DNA of 35,572 bases from the NCBI GenBank assembly GCA_002410505.1, contig DHSO01000009.1, positions 1,943 through 37,514 of the forward strand, read 5' to 3'. Positions within the stretch are counted from its first letter, which is position 1; each line of letters begins with the position of its first letter. This document shows, in pieces, positions 25,713-33,647 of this stretch. This DNA comes from Cloacimonetes bacterium UBA5284 (GTDB lineage: Bacteria; Cloacimonadota; Cloacimonadia; Cloacimonadales; Cloacimonadaceae). Both the position numbers and the translations under genes were made by a program. The notes under the pieces are model-generated. The model did not search any database, was not told where the DNA came from, and worked only from the letters and a program-made list of their open reading frames with translations.

Positions 25713-26104
25713 AGAAAGAATATCAGAATTGCTTTGTCTGCGGGAAGGACAACCCCATCGGTATGAAAGTGGATTTCAGCTACGACGATGAGGGCACTGC
25801 AAACGCCGAATTGAAGCTCTCAGAGCTTTTTGAGGGCTATCCCAAGGTAATCCATGGCGGCATTCTTTCTGCTCTTTTGGATGAAGTGATGGCAAAGGCG
25901 GTGATTCATCAAGGCAAAATCGCTTTCACGGCAAAGCTGAATGTAATCTTTCGCAAACCACTGGCTTCAGATTCTCTGGTAATGCTCCGCGGCACAGTGG
26001 TTTCTGCCAAAACCAGAACCATCCTCACCGAAGCTCGTATATACGATGCCACCGCTGTCTACGCGGAAGCTGAAGCGGTCTTTATCGTGCCCAAAGAACA
26101 ATGA
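25709..26104 (+). CDS. Hotdog-fold acyl-CoA thioesterase, PaaI-like
   Basis: 131 residues with the hotdog signature VIHGGILSALLDEVM (about 46-60), where the HGG turn and the Asp/Glu of the helix form the active site. The N-terminus has CFVCGKDNPIG, a CxxCG element shared by a subgroup of small thioesterases. The rest forms the central beta sheet (KLNVIFRKPLASDS, LRGTVVSAKTRTI). The substrate is unknown. It overlaps genes on both sides by ATGA, so it is translationally coupled in a three-gene operon. Confidence 0.82.
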   Translation: MKKEYQNCFVCGKDNPIGMKVDFSYDDEGTANAELKLSELFEGYPKVIHGGILSALLDEVMAKAVIHQGKIAFTAKLNVIFRKPLASDSLVMLRGTVVSAKTRTILTEARIYDATAVYAEAEAVFIVPKEQ

Positions 26105-26712
26105 ATTTCTTGCGTTACACATTTACTGCCTCAGAACAAAAGCTCCTCTTGCTGCTTTCCTTTCTAATCCTCACCGGAAGCTTGCTTCATCTCTTTGGTT
26201 ACACCGCCAAAGAGGAGATGAATATGCTTATGGCAGACAGTCTGGAGACGGTATTGAGTGAAGATGAAGAAATGATGCTGGATCTGCGTATTGCCACTCT
26301 GGAAGAGCTGATGTGCCTGCCCGGTATCGGCGAAAAACGCGCGCAGGACATCATTGATTATCGCAATGAGCATTCTTTCATCGATGTGAAGCAATTGATG
26401 TCTGTAAAGGGTATCGGAGTAAAGACTTATCGCCGCATTATGCCTTATCTCATAGCCTTTGGAGACAGCACTGTTTCAGCTGCTTCCTCCCGCAGCAGAT
26501 CCACAAAGCCGGCTATGGAAAACATCGTGAACATCAATAGTGCCGCGCTCGATGAGCTCTGCACGCTTGTGCGAATAGGACCCGCCAGGGCTGAGGCCAT
26601 CATCAGTTATCGCCGGCAACACGGGCCTTTCAGCGTGGTGGACGATCTCTTGCAGGTAAAAGGCATCGGCCCCAAGACTCTGGAGCTAAACCGGCACCGG
26701 ATCAAGCTCTGA
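26101..26712 (+). CDS. Membrane-anchored double helix-hairpin-helix (ComEA-like) protein
   Basis: 203 residues. One N-terminal membrane segment (about 15-36) is followed by two ComEA-type helix-hairpin-helix units. The first is ATLEELMCLPGIGEKRAQDI with SVKGIGVKTYRRI. The second is VNINSAALDELCTLVRIGPARAEAI with QVKGIGPKTLELN. ComEA binds incoming DNA in the periplasm during natural transformation and usually has one such unit; the doubling and the anchor recall ComEA relatives and DNA-binding lineage variants. No other competence gene is in the window, so DNA uptake remains an inference. Confidence 0.8.
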   Translation: MNFLRYTFTASEQKLLLLLSFLILTGSLLHLFGYTAKEEMNMLMADSLETVLSEDEEMMLDLRIATLEELMCLPGIGEKRAQDIIDYRNEHSFIDVKQLMSVKGIGVKTYRRIMPYLIAFGDSTVSAASSRSRSTKPAMENIVNINSAALDELCTLVRIGPARAEAIISYRRQHGPFSVVDDLLQVKGIGPKTLELNRHRIKL

Positions 26713-26803
26713 GCACTCTCTGGGATACCTGATATTGCAGATACCCGCGGTAAACCTCAAATTCAGCTTTCGTCCCATTTCCCCCAAGCCAGGCACAAAG
26801 AAC

Positions 26804-26835
26804 TTGACAGATATCAGCGCTCTTCTGCCTATAGC
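26804..26835 (+). promoter_or_regulatory. Candidate promoter of glgP
   Basis: TTGACA (26804-26809) in the 164-base gap is followed by TATAGC (26830-26835) at a long 20-base spacing. Transcription would begin about 35 bases before the ATG. The -35 is perfect and the spacing is poor. Confidence 0.3.
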
Positions 26836-26876
26836 AAAAGCTACCGTAAAAAGAGCTAAGATAAAGGATTTGGACC

Positions 26877-29381
26877 ATGAAAGAAGGATTTATCCCCAAT
26901 AACGATTTTACTTCGATCTTCTTTTCGGACAATGCCGAAGGAATGACGAGTGATATAAAGAACAGGTTTTTGAACCATTTGGAATACTCGCTAATCAAAG
27001 ATACCACCACCGTAGAAGCTTGGGATATCTACTATGCCCTGGGCCTCACCCTGCGTGACCGCCTCATCGAACGTTGGCTGCGCACTCAATATGAATACCG
27101 CAAACGCGATGTGAAAAAGGTTTATTACCTCTCCATGGAATTTCTCATTGGCAGGCTTTTGGGCAATAGCCTTATCAATCTGGATCTCTACAATGAGAGT
27201 TACGATATGCTCAAAGAGATGGGTTATTCTCTGGAAGACATCGCCGAATTGGAACCGGATATGGGCTTGGGAAATGGTGGTTTGGGGCGTTTGGCAGCTT
27301 GTTTCATGGATTCACTGGCCACCTCCGCCTATCCGGGCTATGGTTATGGTATCCGCTACGAATTTGGCATCTTCCGTCAGGAGATACGCAAAGGTTTTCA
27401 AAGAGAGGTACCGGATCACTGGCGCAAAAACGGCTGTCCCTGGGAGATAAAGCGCCCGGAGATCACGTATCGAGTACGCTTTGGCGGAAAAGTGAAACAA
27501 ACAGAGCACAATGGAGAGGGACGCATCTATTCCTGGGTGGATACAGAAGACGTGATGGCAGTAGCTTGGGACGTCCCCATCCCCGGTTACAAGGTGGACA
27601 ATGTCAACAACCTTCGCCTGTGGGAAGCCAATGCAACCGATGAGTTTGATTTTGAATACTTCAATAGTGGCGACTACGTGAAAGCAGTAGAACAAAAAAA
27701 CATCAGCGAAAACATCAGCAAAGTATTGTATCCGAACGATAACGTACATCTGGGCAAGGTCTTGCGGCTGAAGCAGGAATACTTCTTCGTATCGGCAACC
27801 CTGCAGGACATCTTTTATCAGTGGAAGCAAGATCACGACGGTTTTGCCGGATTTGCCGACAAAATCTGCATTCAATTGAACGACACTCATCCCGCTCTGG
27901 CAATTCCGGAGTTGATGCGCATCTTTATCGATGAAGAACGCATGAGCTTCGACAAAGCTTGGCAGATCTGTAAAAAGGTATTTTCTTATACAAACCACAC
28001 CGTTCTGCCAGAAGCCCTGGAACGCTGGAGCGTAGCGCTGTTTGAACAGTTGCTTCCCCGCCATTTGACCATCATCTATCAGATCAACGAGCTCATCATG
28101 AAAGAGGTGAGCCGGCGCTATCCCGGAGACATCCTGAGAATGCGCAACATCTCCATCATCGAAGAAGGCCTGGAAAAGAACCTGCGCATGGCTCAGCTCT
28201 GCATTCATGGTTCTCACGCTGTGAACGGAGTGGCACAGCTGCACACGGAGATCTTGAAAACCAGAGTCTTTGCAGATTTTGAAGACTTGTATCCCGGCAA
28301 GATACAAAACAAAACCAACGGAATCACACCGCGCTTGTGGTTACTTACCTGCAATTCGCTGTTGGCCAGCCTCATCTCTGAACACATCGGCACGGCCTGG
28401 ACCCGCGATCTCAAGCTGCTCCGGGGCTTGGAAGAGTATCTGGACGACCAGTATTTCCGGGATAGCTTCTTCGAAATCAAAGAGATCAACAAAAAGCGAC
28501 TATCCCGCCACATTTACAGGGTTACAGGAATAAGAGTGCGTACAGACAGCATCTTCGACGTTCAGATAAAGCGCTTGCACGAGTATAAACGTCAGCTGCT
28601 CAATGTGATGGCTACTATCGCCCGTTATTACCGCATCAAAGACGATCCTGAAGCTGACTTCGTGCCCCGCACCGTTATCTTCGCCGGCAAAGCCGCGCCC
28701 GGGTACTTTCTGGCCAAACGTTTGATAAAACTGATTAACAATCTGGGCGATATCATAAACAAAGATGCGGACGTGAAAGACCGCCTGAAGGTGGTTTTTC
28801 TGCCAAATTACTGCGTGTCTCTGGCCGAAAAGATCATTCCCGCGGCGGATCTTTCCGAACAGATCTCTACCGCCGGTTATGAAGCCAGCGGAACCGGAAA
28901 CATGAAATTTGCCTTGAACGGAGCGCTAACCATGGGCACGCTGGACGGCGCGAACGTGGAAATGGCAGAGGAGATCGGCACGGAAAATATGTTCATCTTT
29001 GGGCTCAATGCCGCGCAGGTAAGTCAGATTAAAAGCTCCGGCTACAATCCTCAAAGCTACTATCAAAACGATCCGGAGCTAAGGCGGGTTGTGGATTCTT
29101 TGATGGACGATACTTGGTGCAAAAACGAACCGGGCATCTTTGCCCCAATCTTCGATTCCCTGATGAGTGGCGGCGATCCATATCTGAATCTGGCAGATTT
29201 TCGTGCCTTTGTGGACACTTCTGCTCGTGTGGACGAGCTTTATACTGAGCGGGATGAATGGGTGCAAAAGGCCATCCTCAATATCGCCCGTGTCGGCAAA
29301 TTCTCCAGCGACAGAGCAATCAAGGAATATGCCGAAGAGATCTGGAATATTAAAGCCCTAGTACTGAATCTGGACGCGTGA
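26877..29381 (+). CDS. glgP: Glycogen/alpha-glucan phosphorylase
   Basis: Releases glucose-1-phosphate from glycogen or maltodextrin with phosphate, using pyridoxal phosphate. The 834 residues match full-size GT35 phosphorylases. The N-terminal substrate region has YYLSMEFLIGRLLGN and GLGNGGLGRLAACF; the C-terminal half has VQIKRLHEYKRQLLN and the PLP site EASGTGNMKFALNGALT with the Schiff-base Lys near residue 677. Start ATG follows AAGGA at 12-15 bases. It heads a two-gene unit with an exported lamin-tail protein. Glucose-1-phosphate would reach glycolysis through phosphoglucomutase (not in the window) and Pgi. Confidence 0.95.
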   Translation: MKEGFIPNNDFTSIFFSDNAEGMTSDIKNRFLNHLEYSLIKDTTTVEAWDIYYALGLTLRDRLIERWLRTQYEYRKRDVKKVYYLSMEFLIGRLLGNSLINLDLYNESYDMLKEMGYSLEDIAELEPDMGLGNGGLGRLAACFMDSLATSAYPGYGYGIRYEFGIFRQEIRKGFQREVPDHWRKNGCPWEIKRPEITYRVRFGGKVKQTEHNGEGRIYSWVDTEDVMAVAWDVPIPGYKVDNVNNLRLWEANATDEFDFEYFNSGDYVKAVEQKNISENISKVLYPNDNVHLGKVLRLKQEYFFVSATLQDIFYQWKQDHDGFAGFADKICIQLNDTHPALAIPELMRIFIDEERMSFDKAWQICKKVFSYTNHTVLPEALERWSVALFEQLLPRHLTIIYQINELIMKEVSRRYPGDILRMRNISIIEEGLEKNLRMAQLCIHGSHAVNGVAQLHTEILKTRVFADFEDLYPGKIQNKTNGITPRLWLLTCNSLLASLISEHIGTAWTRDLKLLRGLEEYLDDQYFRDSFFEIKEINKKRLSRHIYRVTGIRVRTDSIFDVQIKRLHEYKRQLLNVMATIARYYRIKDDPEADFVPRTVIFAGKAAPGYFLAKRLIKLINNLGDIINKDADVKDRLKVVFLPNYCVSLAEKIIPAADLSEQISTAGYEASGTGNMKFALNGALTMGTLDGANVEMAEEIGTENMFIFGLNAAQVSQIKSSGYNPQSYYQNDPELRRVVDSLMDDTWCKNEPGIFAPIFDSLMSGGDPYLNLADFRAFVDTSARVDELYTERDEWVQKAILNIARVGKFSSDRAIKEYAEEIWNIKALVLNLDA

Positions 29382-30967
29382 TCTCTGCCCTAGTTTGTGC
29401 CGCATTTCTATTGATCTCAGGCTATTTGAATGCTCAAGCTGTGATCAATGAGGTCTGCTACGATCCCGAAGGGGCAGACAGCGGTAAAGAGTGGATCGAG
29501 CTCTACAATCCCGGTAATCAGACCATAGACCTCAGCGGCTCCAAAATATACAGCTGCGGCACATCTTGGACTCTACAATTTGAATTTCCCTACTTCCTCT
29601 TGCGGCCGGGATACTTAGTGATGATCGGAGGCCCGGGCATGAACAACGCCCAGTTTTATGCCAATCTCAGCTTTCAAAATGGGGGTTCTGCCAGTGATGC
29701 CATCCGCTTCGTGAACGCGGACAGCACATATACCGATACGGTTATCTACGACACACCCAATAGCAATCTGATCACAGACGACTTTGCTACAGTGGCATAC
29801 AGCTTTGCAGAGGATGCCCCTGAAGGCTGTTCTCTGGCGCGGGTTGCCGATGGTTGGGATACCAATATGTGTGGAGACGATTTTAGGGTTGAGCAGAATC
29901 CCACACCAAATCTCCCCAATCGTGTCTATACAGATCTGGCGCTCTATGGTCCACATTTGGATAATGAGAGCAGTCCCCGTCTCTTCAGCGTCGGAATCCG
30001 TAATCTGGGGCCATATTCCACCCCCTACAGAGCATTGTTCAACGCATATCACAATCAACAAGCTTTTCATCAGGAAGAGCTGCCGCCTCTGGCACTGGGT
30101 GATAGCCTTCGGATCAGCTTTATCTTGCCCGACGATCTGGAAATGATGTATCTGCAGCTAATGCATCAAAACGATCTTGAAGAGGATAACAACATCCTGC
30201 ACTACAGCATATTGGGACAATCTTCCGGGCAGCTGTATTTGAACGAGATATTCCCGGCGCCCTTGCCGGGGAAGCAGGAGTGGATAGAGCTTTATGCTCC
30301 ACCATCATTCAGCAGGGCAAGCTACCAAATCCATGATGCGTCCGGAGGTAGCATCAGCTTTACTTTGCCGGATATTCCTGGCTATTTTGTACTCTGTTCA
30401 GATCCCGAAAGCTTTTTGGAGGAATACCCTCAATGCCCCTCTGCTCTTGTGCTGCAGGCGCAATCCTGGACTCCGCTCAACAACACCGGCGATAGCCTGT
30501 ATCTCTGGGATGAATATGCTTTGTTGGATTCCATGTCTTTCGCCTCCGGCACGGTGGGGATGTCTTTTCAGCGGCTGGAGGAAGAAGGCGAAGTATCGTG
30601 GCATGTGGCTTTGCCCAGTCCCTGCGCGCAGAATTTTCAAGCCACACCGGATCTCCCGGAACATGATGAGCGCCTGAAGATATATGGATCCCCCTTTGAT
30701 GTCCGTAAAGCAGAGTTTGTAAGCATCAGCTACAATCTGCCTGCAGTTTCGAATCGGGTAAATTGCAGCATTTGGGATCTCAACGGCCGCAAGGTGGCAA
30801 GCCTGGCCGAAAACCTGCAAATAGCGGATCGGGGTGTCTTGTATTGGGATGGCAAGAAAAGCGGAGGGACATACGTGGCGAGGGGATTGTATTTGCTGCT
30901 GTGGGAGTCTCAGTCTGATGCAGGCTCAAAGGTCTATCGCCGGCAAAAAAGCATCGTGATCAAATAG
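29378..30967 (+). CDS. Exported lamin-tail-domain protein with FlgD-like C-terminal tail
   Basis: 529 residues. The short signal peptide MISALVCAAFLLISGYLNAQ has almost no positive charge. Two lamin-tail domains follow: AVINEVCYDPEGADSGKEWIELYN (about 20-130) and LYLNEIFPAPLPGKQEWIELYA (about 285-390). The last ~90 residues (NLPAVSNRVNCSIWDLNGRKVASL, YWDGKKSGGTYVARGLYLLLWES) resemble the FlgD-Ig-like tail that ends many secreted proteins in FCB bacteria and may be a sorting signal. The GTG start overlaps the glgP stop (GTGA) and there is no clear ribosome site, so it depends on coupling. The 3' end overlaps rsmD by eight bases, tail to tail. Function unknown; cell-surface binding is plausible. 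Confidence 0.75.
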   Translation: MISALVCAAFLLISGYLNAQAVINEVCYDPEGADSGKEWIELYNPGNQTIDLSGSKIYSCGTSWTLQFEFPYFLLRPGYLVMIGGPGMNNAQFYANLSFQNGGSASDAIRFVNADSTYTDTVIYDTPNSNLITDDFATVAYSFAEDAPEGCSLARVADGWDTNMCGDDFRVEQNPTPNLPNRVYTDLALYGPHLDNESSPRLFSVGIRNLGPYSTPYRALFNAYHNQQAFHQEELPPLALGDSLRISFILPDDLEMMYLQLMHQNDLEEDNNILHYSILGQSSGQLYLNEIFPAPLPGKQEWIELYAPPSFSRASYQIHDASGGSISFTLPDIPGYFVLCSDPESFLEEYPQCPSALVLQAQSWTPLNNTGDSLYLWDEYALLDSMSFASGTVGMSFQRLEEEGEVSWHVALPSPCAQNFQATPDLPEHDERLKIYGSPFDVRKAEFVSISYNLPAVSNRVNCSIWDLNGRKVASLAENLQIADRGVLYWDGKKSGGTYVARGLYLLLWESQSDAGSKVYRRQKSIVIK

Positions 30968-31511
30968 CTTCAGGATCTTCTGCCAGCCAGGTGAAACAGC
31001 AGCTTTTACCTTCTTTTTGTTTTTGAATGTAGCCTGTCAGGTCTTCGGAAATCTTTTCTGAGCGAGAATGCTCCACAATCACCAGTCCTAGGGGCTTCAG
31101 CAGTTTGCGTTCAAAGATGGTCCGCAGAGTGGGATTGATCAGGTTCTTGTCATAGGGCGGATCCAGAAAGATCAGGTCGTAAGTATCCCCGCAATCCTTC
31201 AGAAAGGCTTCCACGCGCTTGCGATACAGGTGACACCGGTCACCGCAGCCAAGGATAGCAATGTTGCTGAGAATGGTACGGATGGCAGCATTGGCAAATT
31301 CCACAAAATCTACCCACACAGCCCCGCGTGAGAGTGCTTCCAGTCCAAAAGCTCCGGTGCCGGCAAAGAGATCCAATATTATCTTGCCCTCAAATTCCTG
31401 GTATGTGCCAAAGATCATTTCGCGGTTGTAATCCGTGGTGGGACGTGTACTTCTGCCCGACACAGACAGCAATTTGCGTTTTTTATATATTCCGGCTATT
31501 ACGCGGATCAT
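30960..31511 (-). CDS. rsmD: 16S rRNA (guanine-N2) methyltransferase RsmD
   Basis: Methylates G966 of 16S rRNA (E. coli numbering) with SAM. The 183 residues begin MIRVIAGIYKKRKL and have RPTTDYNREMIF, the SAM-binding motif ILDLFAGTGAFGLEALSRGA, and the catalytic LDPPYDK. All are diagnostic of RsmD. Its ATG overlaps the stop of the small cysteine-rich gene (ATGA), so it is the third gene of a minus-strand operon. AAGGGA lies upstream of the start. Confidence 0.93.
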   Translation of the reverse strand: MIRVIAGIYKKRKLLSVSGRSTRPTTDYNREMIFGTYQEFEGKIILDLFAGTGAFGLEALSRGAVWVDFVEFANAAIRTILSNIAILGCGDRCHLYRKRVEAFLKDCGDTYDLIFLDPPYDKNLINPTLRTIFERKLLKPLGLVIVEHSRSEKISEDLTGYIQKQKEGKSCCFTWLAEDPEAI

Positions 31512-31672
31512 GCCGTTCCCTTGCTCTTGCCCAGGCCCGGCACTTTGATTTCCAGTTGCACCGGTCGAGGGTCAAAATTTGGGCAGGAAAGTAGCTTAAC
31601 CGTGTCCAATTGCTTGCATTTACGGAGGCATTTCAAGCAAATGCTGTTATATTTCTGGCTTTCTTTTGGCAT
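31508..31672 (-). CDS. Small cysteine-rich protein, 54 residues, unknown
   Basis: A short gene that is easy to miss. It reads MPKESQKYNS, then ICLKCLRKCKQLDTVKLL, then SCPNFDPRPVQLEIKVPG, ending GLGKSKGTA. Four cysteines (C12, C15, C19, C30) give a CxxCxxxC plus a later CP, suggestive of a zinc ribbon or similar metal site. Support for a real gene: its ATG lies two bases after the stop of the upstream gene, and its TGA overlaps the rsmD ATG as ATGA, so it fills the gap exactly. The ribosome site is weak (AAAGTAAG lies inside the upstream stop region). Its partner is probably RsmD or the ribosome, by position only. Confidence 0.7.
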   Translation of the reverse strand: MPKESQKYNSICLKCLRKCKQLDTVKLLSCPNFDPRPVQLEIKVPGLGKSKGTA

Positions 31673-31674
31673 TC

Positions 31675-32235
31675 TTACTTTTGTGGGCTTTGCAAATCCA
31701 CAAATAAACTTATCATGTCCGACAAGCTGATCTCGCTGAGTGGCTGCTTTTTGTCCCAGCGGGATAGCAGTGCTATCAACAGATCGCTCAGAGTGAGGTC
31801 GGCATAGCCTTCAGAGCCGTTGATGAGATTCAACTGAGCCTGCTGTTCGATCTCGCGCAAAACCTCGTCCAGGGTGTCCAATTCGGATTCTTCGGCCAAA
31901 ACCTCGTCTTCATCAAACACAATCTCGCTATCCTGCATACCTTCGTTCAGCTTTTCCACTGCGCGAAACATGTTGTCAAAGCCTTGGTGGCTCAATATCT
32001 TCAGATATGCCAACTCTTCGGGAGTAAAGAGCTTCTCGATACGGGGATCATAGCGGTTTGCGGGATCATTCAATATGCGGGCGTGCAAGGCCTCGATCTT
32101 CTCTCGGATGGCGGGGGAAGAATCATTTTGGGCGATAAGCTCATAGGTGGCAAGCGCGTCAAAGAATTGGTTCTGCTCTTCGAAAAGCTTTGCCAGCGTG
32201 ACGGTTGGAGTCCAACCCGATCCTATAGTCTTCAT
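31675..32235 (-). CDS. Acidic TPR-like protein, unknown function
   Basis: 186 residues, not recognised. The N-terminus (MKTIGSGWTPTVTLAKLFEEQNQFFDALATYELIAQ) looks like one TPR-like helical pair. A strongly acidic stretch follows (EIVFDEDEVLAEESELDTLDEV), and the C-terminal half is helical (TLSDLLIALLSRWDKKQPLSEI). The frame opens up to 32346, but GGGAGTG eight bases upstream of ATG 32235 and a promoter at 32270-32298 set this start. It is the first gene of the operon with the cysteine-rich gene and rsmD. No catalytic motif seen. Confidence 0.7.
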   Translation of the reverse strand: MKTIGSGWTPTVTLAKLFEEQNQFFDALATYELIAQNDSSPAIREKIEALHARILNDPANRYDPRIEKLFTPEELAYLKILSHQGFDNMFRAVEKLNEGMQDSEIVFDEDEVLAEESELDTLDEVLREIEQQAQLNLINGSEGYADLTLSDLLIALLSRWDKKQPLSEISLSDMISLFVDLQSPQK

Positions 32236-32269
32236 TTTTTCACTCCCGATATGTCGTTTTTTCTGAGGA

Positions 32270-32298
32270 CATAAAAAGCCGGGGCCATTTTGTGTCAA
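32270..32298 (-). promoter_or_regulatory. Candidate promoter of the rsmD operon
   Basis: On the minus strand TTGACA (32298-32293) is followed after exactly 17 bases by TTTATG (32275-32270). Transcription would start near 32263, about 28 bases before the ATG at 32235. The -35 is perfect, the -10 weak. Confidence 0.4.
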
Positions 32299-32375
32299 CT
32301 GCTTTTGTGTGTCGATCCTATTTCGACTCAGATGTGTAGGGCACAAAGTTCTGCCATCCGGCGCCGGGCGAGGGT

Positions 32376-33581
32376 TTAATCCGGTTTTCCTGCCGGCTGA
32401 GCCTTGCTTTTTGCCAATCTTTTATCCAATCTCTGAAGGCGCTTCTGAATATCTGCCAGCAGTCTGTGGTTCAACATAAAGCGTCCCTGTTCCAAGGCCA
32501 GAGCTCTGTCGCTGTATTGCAGCGCGCGCTCAAATTCTTTCTGCTTTTCCAGTATCTTCGCGGCTTCTATCAGGGCTGGTACATGCTCCAAAGCTGCGGC
32601 AATTTCAAAGGCGGACAGCGCGTCTTCAGCTTCCCCGGCTTTTTTGTAAATCAAGCCCAAGTCATGGGCGATGTCGGCATTCACCTCTCCACGCGCCAGC
32701 AGATCAACCAGCACCTGCCGGGCTGTGTCATCCTTTCCTTGGCTTTGATATAGCCGGGCAAGAGCGTGATAATCCACCCGGATGTCCATCCCGTTTTCGG
32801 GAGGGTATTTGCAACTGTCGCAGATCAAAGCAAAGAGCGCGGCGCTATGCAGAATGTCATGATGATTGTGCACAAATACCCGGCGTATGCTCTCCGCGTC
32901 TCCGGTACTAAGGAAATTGAAATAGGTCTGCGGCACATCCCCGCCGCTGATGTCCAATTCCTGATCCCGGATATGTCCCAGGATGTAGAATTCTATGGTT
33001 TCCAGCGCGCAGCCGGGGAGCTTGCGCTTCCACAATCTTCTGGCGAGATGCAGCAAATCCAGATGTTCCATGCTTCTGATGTCCAACCAGATCTGATGAT
33101 AGAGCAGTCGTGCCTCCAATACCGGAACATCAAAGCTTTTCCCATTGAATGTGATGAGTAGACTGCGTTCCCGCATCAGCTCCTGAAGCCTTTCAAAGCT
33201 ATGCTCTTCCGCGTCGGGATCCGGCAAAAAGATCTGCTCCACCCAAAATTGATCCCCTTCATAGTAGCCCAAACCGATCATAAATGCCAGGGTTCCACTG
33301 CGCCCCAATCCCGTGGTTTCCAGGTCCAGCACCAGGATGTCTTCAGGCGCGTAATTCGTCTTAGCGTACAGATTTGCCCAAGAGCGGATCACATCAGGAA
33401 TGCCCTTGGGATACAGCGGCAGCTCTTCGATTCTGGTTTTGCCGGGATAACTTTCACGAGTATAGAATACCGGATCATCGTCGTGGCTGGAAAAGCTGCC
33501 TTTTACCACTCTTTGAATGCTTTCCCGCAGCATCTCCTTGATCTCTGTGCCAAAGAGATCGCGATCTTTATCCATATCCAT
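32376..33581 (-). CDS. YprB-like RNase H-fold exonuclease with TPR tail
   Basis: About 401 residues. An RNase H-like 3'-5' exonuclease domain of the YprB/RNase_H_2 family covers about 60-245. It has VLDLETTGL (first acidic pair), LITFNGKSFDVPVLEAR (second motif), LDLLHLARRLW, and the final HNHHDILHSAALF. A TPR region follows (GEVNADIAHDLGLIYKKAGEAEDALSAFEIAAAL), and the C-terminus is basic. The frame opens to 33617 inside a terminator hairpin; ATG 33581 after CCGGGTAAAGCA is the preferred start. It is a nuclease of unknown substrate. A TPR fusion is known in some relatives. Confidence 0.75.
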   Translation of the reverse strand: MDMDKDRDLFGTEIKEMLRESIQRVVKGSFSSHDDDPVFYTRESYPGKTRIEELPLYPKGIPDVIRSWANLYAKTNYAPEDILVLDLETTGLGRSGTLAFMIGLGYYEGDQFWVEQIFLPDPDAEEHSFERLQELMRERSLLITFNGKSFDVPVLEARLLYHQIWLDIRSMEHLDLLHLARRLWKRKLPGCALETIEFYILGHIRDQELDISGGDVPQTYFNFLSTGDAESIRRVFVHNHHDILHSAALFALICDSCKYPPENGMDIRVDYHALARLYQSQGKDDTARQVLVDLLARGEVNADIAHDLGLIYKKAGEAEDALSAFEIAAALEHVPALIEAAKILEKQKEFERALQYSDRALALEQGRFMLNHRLLADIQKRLQRLDKRLAKSKAQPAGKPD

Positions 33582-33595
33582 TGCTTTACCCGGTG

Positions 33596-33626
33596 AAAAA
33601 CAAAGGGGCGAAAGCAAATTCGCCCC
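33596..33626 (-). terminator. Intrinsic terminator of the nucleotide-sugar dehydrogenase gene
   Basis: Read on the minus strand, a perfect 8-bp stem GGGGCGAA/TTCGCCCC (33626-33619 and 33612-33605) with a 6-base loop is followed by TTTGTTTTT. It lies 22 bases after the stop codon. It also overlaps the leader of the next gene. Confidence 0.85.
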
Positions 33627-33647
33627 GATATATACCGCTTTGGCAGC

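Noticed and set aside
26785..26810. Sigma-54 site before glgP (GGCAC then TTGA)
   Set aside because: Spacing is two bases too long and the -12 GC is absent.
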